Notes under the pieces: generated by a model
Databases searched by the model: none
Seen by the model: only the letters and a program-made list of their open reading frames with translations
Told to the model about the DNA's origin: nothing
Shown here: positions 6,234 to 8,815 of the stretch, piece by piece
How positions within the stretch are numbered: position 1 is the first letter of the stretch
Layout: the number at the start of each line of letters is the position of its first letter
Origin: Abditibacteriales bacterium
Lineage (GTDB): Bacteria > Armatimonadota > Abditibacteriia > Abditibacteriales > JANWYM01
Direction: 5' to 3'
Assembly (NCBI GenBank): GCA_025055355.1
Contig: JANWYM010000143.1
Location: forward strand, 1 to 8,815
Length of the DNA stretch: 8,815 bases
Translations under genes and position numbers: made by a program

Positions 6234-7272
6234 CTATCCCCGCGTATCCCGCACATAAAAATACATCAACGTCCCACCCTCTGGGGCGTTGGGGAGAGAA
6301 GGTGGAAACAGGAGAAGGGGCTGGAGGGCAGCCCAGCGCGGCGGTATCATGGCATATTGCCCATCCTTGCGCCGATACACCATCTGCGTCACCTCGCCCC
6401 CATCAATGTTGACCGCGCCCCAGACTTTCATCGCCTGCCAGAAACGCTGCAGGTCAGCAACCGTCCAGCCCCCCCTGAGCGGGACGCGGTGACGGAACGC
6501 CCATACACTGGCGGTTTCAGAATCCGGTTCTTTCACTATCAGCAGGTAGAGGTGTCGGTTGTCCCGTGACCATCCCATGGAAGTGCGCGAAGTTCTTATG
6601 TGATCAACCACGGGAATATGTCCTACCTCTTCAGGCGTGGAAGGCACGGGCTGAGGGATTGGTTTGTCTCCGGGACGGGGAAACGGCTGTAATTTCACGG
6701 GAAGTCCATGGCGAACCAGACACTGTGCGCCCGCGGCGGCAAAGGTGAATTCTCTGGCGAGGGTGGAGCGGTCAGGCAAGTGAAGGCTCTTAAATACAGG
6801 TCGTCCGTTCTGATACTGCACGCCAAACGTCCAGCGGTGGTTGCCGACATTGTCATAGACCCTCCCTTGCAGCACGACCGGCGCTATATGCCGCCCCGTG
6901 CCCTTATATCCTCCCGCCTTGTCATCGGTGGCGAAGAATAAGCCGTTCCAGGCAGCCACAGCCTGACCCCGACCCGTTGTGTTGAGATGAGAGGTCACCT
7001 GTCCTACACCTCGCCGCCAGTAATCCACCGCGTTGTCGAAAGGCACTTCATCATCTTCATCTTGGTCATACAGTTCCAAACGCAGGTGAGGATTAGCGGC
7101 AAGGTCAAAATCAAAAAGACACAGCACTGTGCCATCAGGGGAAGAGTGGTCCAAATAGCGGCGTTTGAGGCATACGAACCCCCAGCAGAACAAGGATCAT
7201 AAGACTCATATAGAGCCGCTTTCGGAAAGCCCCTAAGTTCTTCTCTCTACTCGCTAATTGCATCCTTCGCAT
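6234..7272 (-). CDS. Membrane-anchored NAGPA-type phosphodiester glycosidase, frameshifted at its N-terminus
   Basis: The C-terminal 300 residues fit the NAGPA (phosphodiester glycosidase, formerly DUF2233) domain. Numbering from the TTG at 7193, these are AWNGLFFATDD (81-91), GAQCLVRHG, TSRTSMGWSRDNRHLYLLIV (201-220), and GGWTVADLQRFW leading to VNIDGGEVTQM (261-271), the Asp-Gly-Gly signature. That TTG has a stop two codons upstream and no ribosome site. The better start is the ATG at 7270-7272, preceded by GGAAAGGG, giving MRRMQLASREKNLGAFRKR and a membrane segment LYMSLMILVLLGFVCL flanked by basic residues. It joins the domain frame if one base is removed from the five-C run at 7179-7183. 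The repaired protein has 345 residues. The run suggests either a sequencing error or a recent inactivation. The likely role is cleavage of a sugar-phosphodiester in the envelope; the substrate is unknown. It converges on the dehydrogenase fragment with a 46-bp gap. Confidence 0.75.
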
Positions 7273-7423
7273 CAACTTTACCCTTTCCAAACCTCAGTAG
7301 GCTCTAAGGGAATACGAACCCCTATACCGTGCTACGGTTGTCTCGGTTACCACCTGCCTCATAGAATTCGCCGACTGCTCTGACTGTGTTTTTTTGCTAT
7401 GGAGAACCTCCTTGCATTGGCGA
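7273..7423. other. Spacer upstream of the NAGPA-type gene
   Basis: No gene is supported here. It holds the leader of the NAGPA-type gene (GGAAAGGG on the minus strand just above the ATG), a second copy of ATACGAACCCC (7312-7322; the other is at 7172-7182 at the frameshift), and a perfect minus-strand AAGGAGGT (7406-7413) with no ATG, GTG or TTG at a usable distance below it. A run of seven T (7389-7395) has no hairpin before it. No clear -10/-35 pair was found. Confidence 0.5.
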
Positions 7424-8341
7424 TCAGTTCGTTTGCCGCAACCCGCTGCCCGCCACGTTCCCACTGGTCGAGCAAGCATAACTTGGGGTAATCAGGTCCG
7501 GCGTCCACTGCACCACCAACGTCGCGCTCACGCCCCCCGACCCCGACCGCTTGATGAACGTGTACGGCTTGCCTTTGGACGATGCCGCCGTCGTTCTGCC
7601 GCTTGGTTTGCTTTTGCCCGTCCGCCGCGCTTGCGCCAGCCGCCGCTGCGCTTCTTTGCGTAAGGCTTCGAGGGAACGACGCCGACGGCGTTGGCTCTCC
7701 CGCCCTGTCGCTTTTGTTGGCTCGGACGTTCCGGCGCGGGCTGATGTTCCTTGCGGGGCGTCCGAAGGCGCGGGGCGAGGGGCGACGAACAGAGTCCCTT
7801 CGTGGTTCACCGTCACGTCCACTGCGTCGTGGGCGGTGACTTCGTGGTAGGTGACCTCCGCTAACCCCTCCTTACCAAGGAGGGGAACTTTGACCTCCCC
7901 TGACCCCTCCTTGTCAAGGAGGGGAACTTTGACCTCCCCTAACCCCTCCTTGGTAAGGAGGGGAACTTTGACCTCCCCTGACCCCTCCTTGGTAAGGCGG
8001 GGAATTTTGACCTCCCCTAACCCCTCCTTGTCAAGGCGGGGAACTTTGACCTCCCCTAACCCCTCCTTGACAAGGAGGGGAACGCCGACCGATTGCGCTT
8101 GTCCCCAGAGGAAAGTTTCCCTCGTTTCCCCATTTCCTAATTTCCCCAGACGAGGAGGATGATGCCGCCCCGCACAGGGTTGTCCTGTGCGCTCAAAATG
8201 GGAGAGGTTTCCGAGAAATAGACTTTTACGTTTCGCGCTTCTCGCTCTCCGCGTAGAGATTGTCTTGAAAGTCACGGTGCACCCAAGATGTCCTTCTGAG
8301 CGAAGGACAGATCGGACAATCCATGAGAATCGTCGTTTCAC
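7424..8341 (-). CDS. Unrecognised ORF carrying six 13-residue palindrome-encoded repeats
   Basis: An open frame of 305 codons in three unlike parts. Residues 1-86 (from a GTG overlapping the methionine-synthase-like stop) look non-coding in composition and contain two DNA hairpins. Residues about 87-164 are six repeats of V-P-[LR]-L-x-K-E-G-[LS]-[GA]-E-V-K. Residues 165-305 have GC-rich third positions typical of coding DNA here: EVTAHDAVDVTVNHEGTLF, a proline/alanine/threonine linker, a strongly basic probable helix (RESQRRRRRSLEALRKEAQ, 215-233), then KPYTFIKRSGSGGVSATLVV and QWTPDLITPS. I do not recognise a family. No ribosome site precedes the GTG and no signal peptide is visible. It may be the 3' part of an older gene whose 5' end was replaced by the repeat array, possibly once belonging to the neighbouring RHS/toxin-type material. 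Expression is uncertain. Confidence 0.4.
   Translation of the reverse strand: MKRRFSWIVRSVLRSEGHLGCTVTFKTISTRRARSAKRKSLFLGNLSHFERTGQPCAGRHHPPRLGKLGNGETRETFLWGQAQSVGVPLLVKEGLGEVKVPRLDKEGLGEVKIPRLTKEGSGEVKVPLLTKEGLGEVKVPLLDKEGSGEVKVPLLGKEGLAEVTYHEVTAHDAVDVTVNHEGTLFVAPRPAPSDAPQGTSARAGTSEPTKATGRESQRRRRRSLEALRKEAQRRLAQARRTGKSKPSGRTTAASSKGKPYTFIKRSGSGGVSATLVVQWTPDLITPSYACSTSGNVAGSGLRQTN
7853..8086 (-). repeat. Array of six tandem 39-bp palindromic units
   Basis: The units start at 7853, 7892, 7931, 7970, 8009 and 8048, each exactly 39 bp, with no spacers. On the plus strand each reads GACCTCC-SCTRA then CCCCTCCTT-NNN-AAGG[A/C]GGGG then AAYTTT; the last unit diverges after AA. Loops are ACC, GTC, GGT, GGT, GTC and GAC. 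The 9-bp arms pair perfectly in units 1, 2, 3 and 6; units 4 and 5 share one A-to-C mismatch in the right arm. Because 39 is a multiple of 3, the array stays open on the minus strand (PLLxKEGxGEVKV) and also in one plus-strand frame (TSPNPSLxRRGTL). Confidence 0.95.
8171..8191. repeat. Perfect hairpin CGCACAGG/CCTGTGCG
   Basis: CGCACAGG (8171-8178) and CCTGTGCG (8184-8191) pair perfectly around loop GTTGT. There is no T-run on either side, so a rho-independent terminator is unlikely. It may be a dispersed palindromic element. Confidence 0.7.
8289..8309 (-). repeat. Perfect hairpin TGTCCTTC/GAAGGACA after the methionine-synthase-like stop
   Basis: TGTCCTTC (8289-8296) and GAAGGACA (8302-8309) pair perfectly around loop TGAGC. 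It lies 28 nt beyond the stop of the minus-strand methionine-synthase-like gene. The minus-strand sequence after the hairpin is TCTTGGG, too poor in T for a classic terminator, so it is either a weak transcript end or a dispersed palindrome. Confidence 0.65.
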
Positions 8342-8815
8342 ACGGCACCTGTCCGTAATGTCCTTGCCGCTTGGGCGATGGCTTGCAGTTTCCGTGCGGC
8401 AGTTTCCATGGTGCTCACGGGTCGGTCGGCAAACGTGCCGAAGCCGCAGTCGGGATTGAGGTAGATCTGCTCAGGCGGGCGGTGCGGCAGGAGTTGCTTG
8501 ACTTTGTTCACGATGAAGTCCACGGACTCAATCTCACTCGTGCGCGGGTTGCACACGCCCAAGCCGATTTCCTTGTCGGGCGGGAGGGCGGCGAGAACGT
8601 CCACACTGCCCGCGCGCTCGGTGGCGTATTCGAGGACGAACTGTTTAACTTTCATGCGGCTGAAGTAAGGAATCAGGGGGTCATACGCGCCTTGCAGTAG
8701 CACCTCCTCGCGCTGGCTCCAGTTGCCACGGCAGACGTGCAAACCGGTCTTCACGCCGTCCACGCCGTCCACCACGCGGTTGATGAGGTCAACCGCAAAG
8801 TTGAGTTCCTCGTGG
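8338..8815 (-). CDS. Cobalamin-independent methionine synthase-like protein (MetE C-terminal type), 5' end off the right edge
   Basis: The frame is open to the right edge (HEELNFAVDLINRVVDGVDG...), so the GTG at 8775 is not taken as a start. Motifs follow the MetE C-terminal / archaeal-type methionine synthase barrel in order: GLHVCRGNW with the His-x-Cys zinc ligands, FVLEYATERAG with the Glu, IGLGVCNPRTSEIES, then YLNPDCGFGTFADRPV with the second zinc Cys, and a final helix MRxKL-type segment (ETAARKLQAIAQAARTLR). The family moves a methyl group from a folate or other donor to homocysteine or a related thiol. Only about 158 residues are visible, so full-length MetE cannot be told from the shorter single-domain relatives, which often have other thiol acceptors. 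The gene ends in TGA with a hairpin 28 nt downstream. Confidence 0.85.
   Translation of the reverse strand, partial: HEELNFAVDLINRVVDGVDGVKTGLHVCRGNWSQREEVLLQGAYDPLIPYFSRMKVKQFVLEYATERAGSVDVLAALPPDKEIGLGVCNPRTSEIESVDFIVNKVKQLLPHRPPEQIYLNPDCGFGTFADRPVSTMETAARKLQAIAQAARTLRTGAV

Larger units (their letters stand above)
8087..8337. other. Low-information stretch between the array and the methionine-synthase-like gene
   Basis: Although open on the minus strand, the codon use here is unlike the flanking genes, and nothing recognisable is encoded. It holds four short TTTCC-type repeats starting at 8116, 8125, 8133 and 8141, and two perfect hairpins with the same geometry (8-bp arms, 5-nt loop) at 8171-8191 and 8289-8309. 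I regard it as intergenic repeat-rich DNA. Confidence 0.5.

Noticed and set aside
7406..7413. Ribosome site for a small minus-strand gene
   Set aside because: AAGGAGGT is perfect, but no usable start codon follows within 5-12 nt; reading on from ATA gives only about 13 codons.
7853..8086. CRISPR array
   Set aside because: The repeats are contiguous with no unique spacers, each unit is itself palindromic, and there are no cas genes in the window.
7851..8162. Plus-strand ORF with TSPNPSLxRRGTL repeats
   Set aside because: It is the reverse reading of the palindrome array, has no ribosome site, and ends soon after the array. The minus-strand frame continues into coding-like sequence.
8171..8191. 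Rho-independent terminator
   Set aside because: The stem is good, but there is no T-run after it on either strand and it is about 150 nt from the nearest supported stop codon.

Overview
The window is GC-rich bacterial DNA. Tat-type and Sec-type export signals, Shine-Dalgarno sequences and an MDR / esterase / glycosidase gene set suggest a carbohydrate-scavenging environmental bacterium. A lineage such as Armatimonadota is my guess only: there is no rRNA, tRNA or marker gene here to place it.

Layout. Left part (1-4827), intact genes: the 3' end of an M28 zinc peptidase gene (+); convergent to it, a zinc-less MDR dehydrogenase gene (-); a divergent promoter region; then a two-gene unit (+) encoding a Tat-exported tandem alpha/beta-hydrolase (esterase-like) and a secreted TIM-barrel glycosidase-like protein. 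Middle part (about 4863-6187), decayed: on the minus strand the remains of a polymorphic-toxin or RHS-type protein with the first half of a Hint (intein-like) domain, broken by an in-frame TAG and a frameshift. It abuts, head to head, a 3' fragment of a D-isomer 2-hydroxyacid dehydrogenase gene (+). Right part (6234-8815), all minus strand: a membrane-anchored NAGPA-type phosphodiester glycosidase gene with a one-base homopolymer frameshift near its start; a low-information spacer; an unrecognised ORF carrying six perfect-period 39-bp palindromic repeats; a stretch with two perfect hairpins; and a 5'-truncated cobalamin-independent methionine synthase-like gene.

The most unusual signal is a palindromic element, CCCCTCCTT-NNN-AAGGAGGGG-NNN-GGGGAGGT. 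It occurs once, in frame, inside the esterase-like gene (3333-3364) and six times head-to-tail in the ORF at 7424-8341. Both places use the same reading frame, giving P-L-L-x-K-E-G-x-G-E-V. It behaves like a coding-tolerant mobile palindrome, comparable in concept to Rickettsia palindromic elements.

Functionally, the MDR enzyme, the exported esterase and the glycosidase-like protein plausibly act together on an acylated carbohydrate. The remainder looks like a rearranged accessory zone rather than one pathway.
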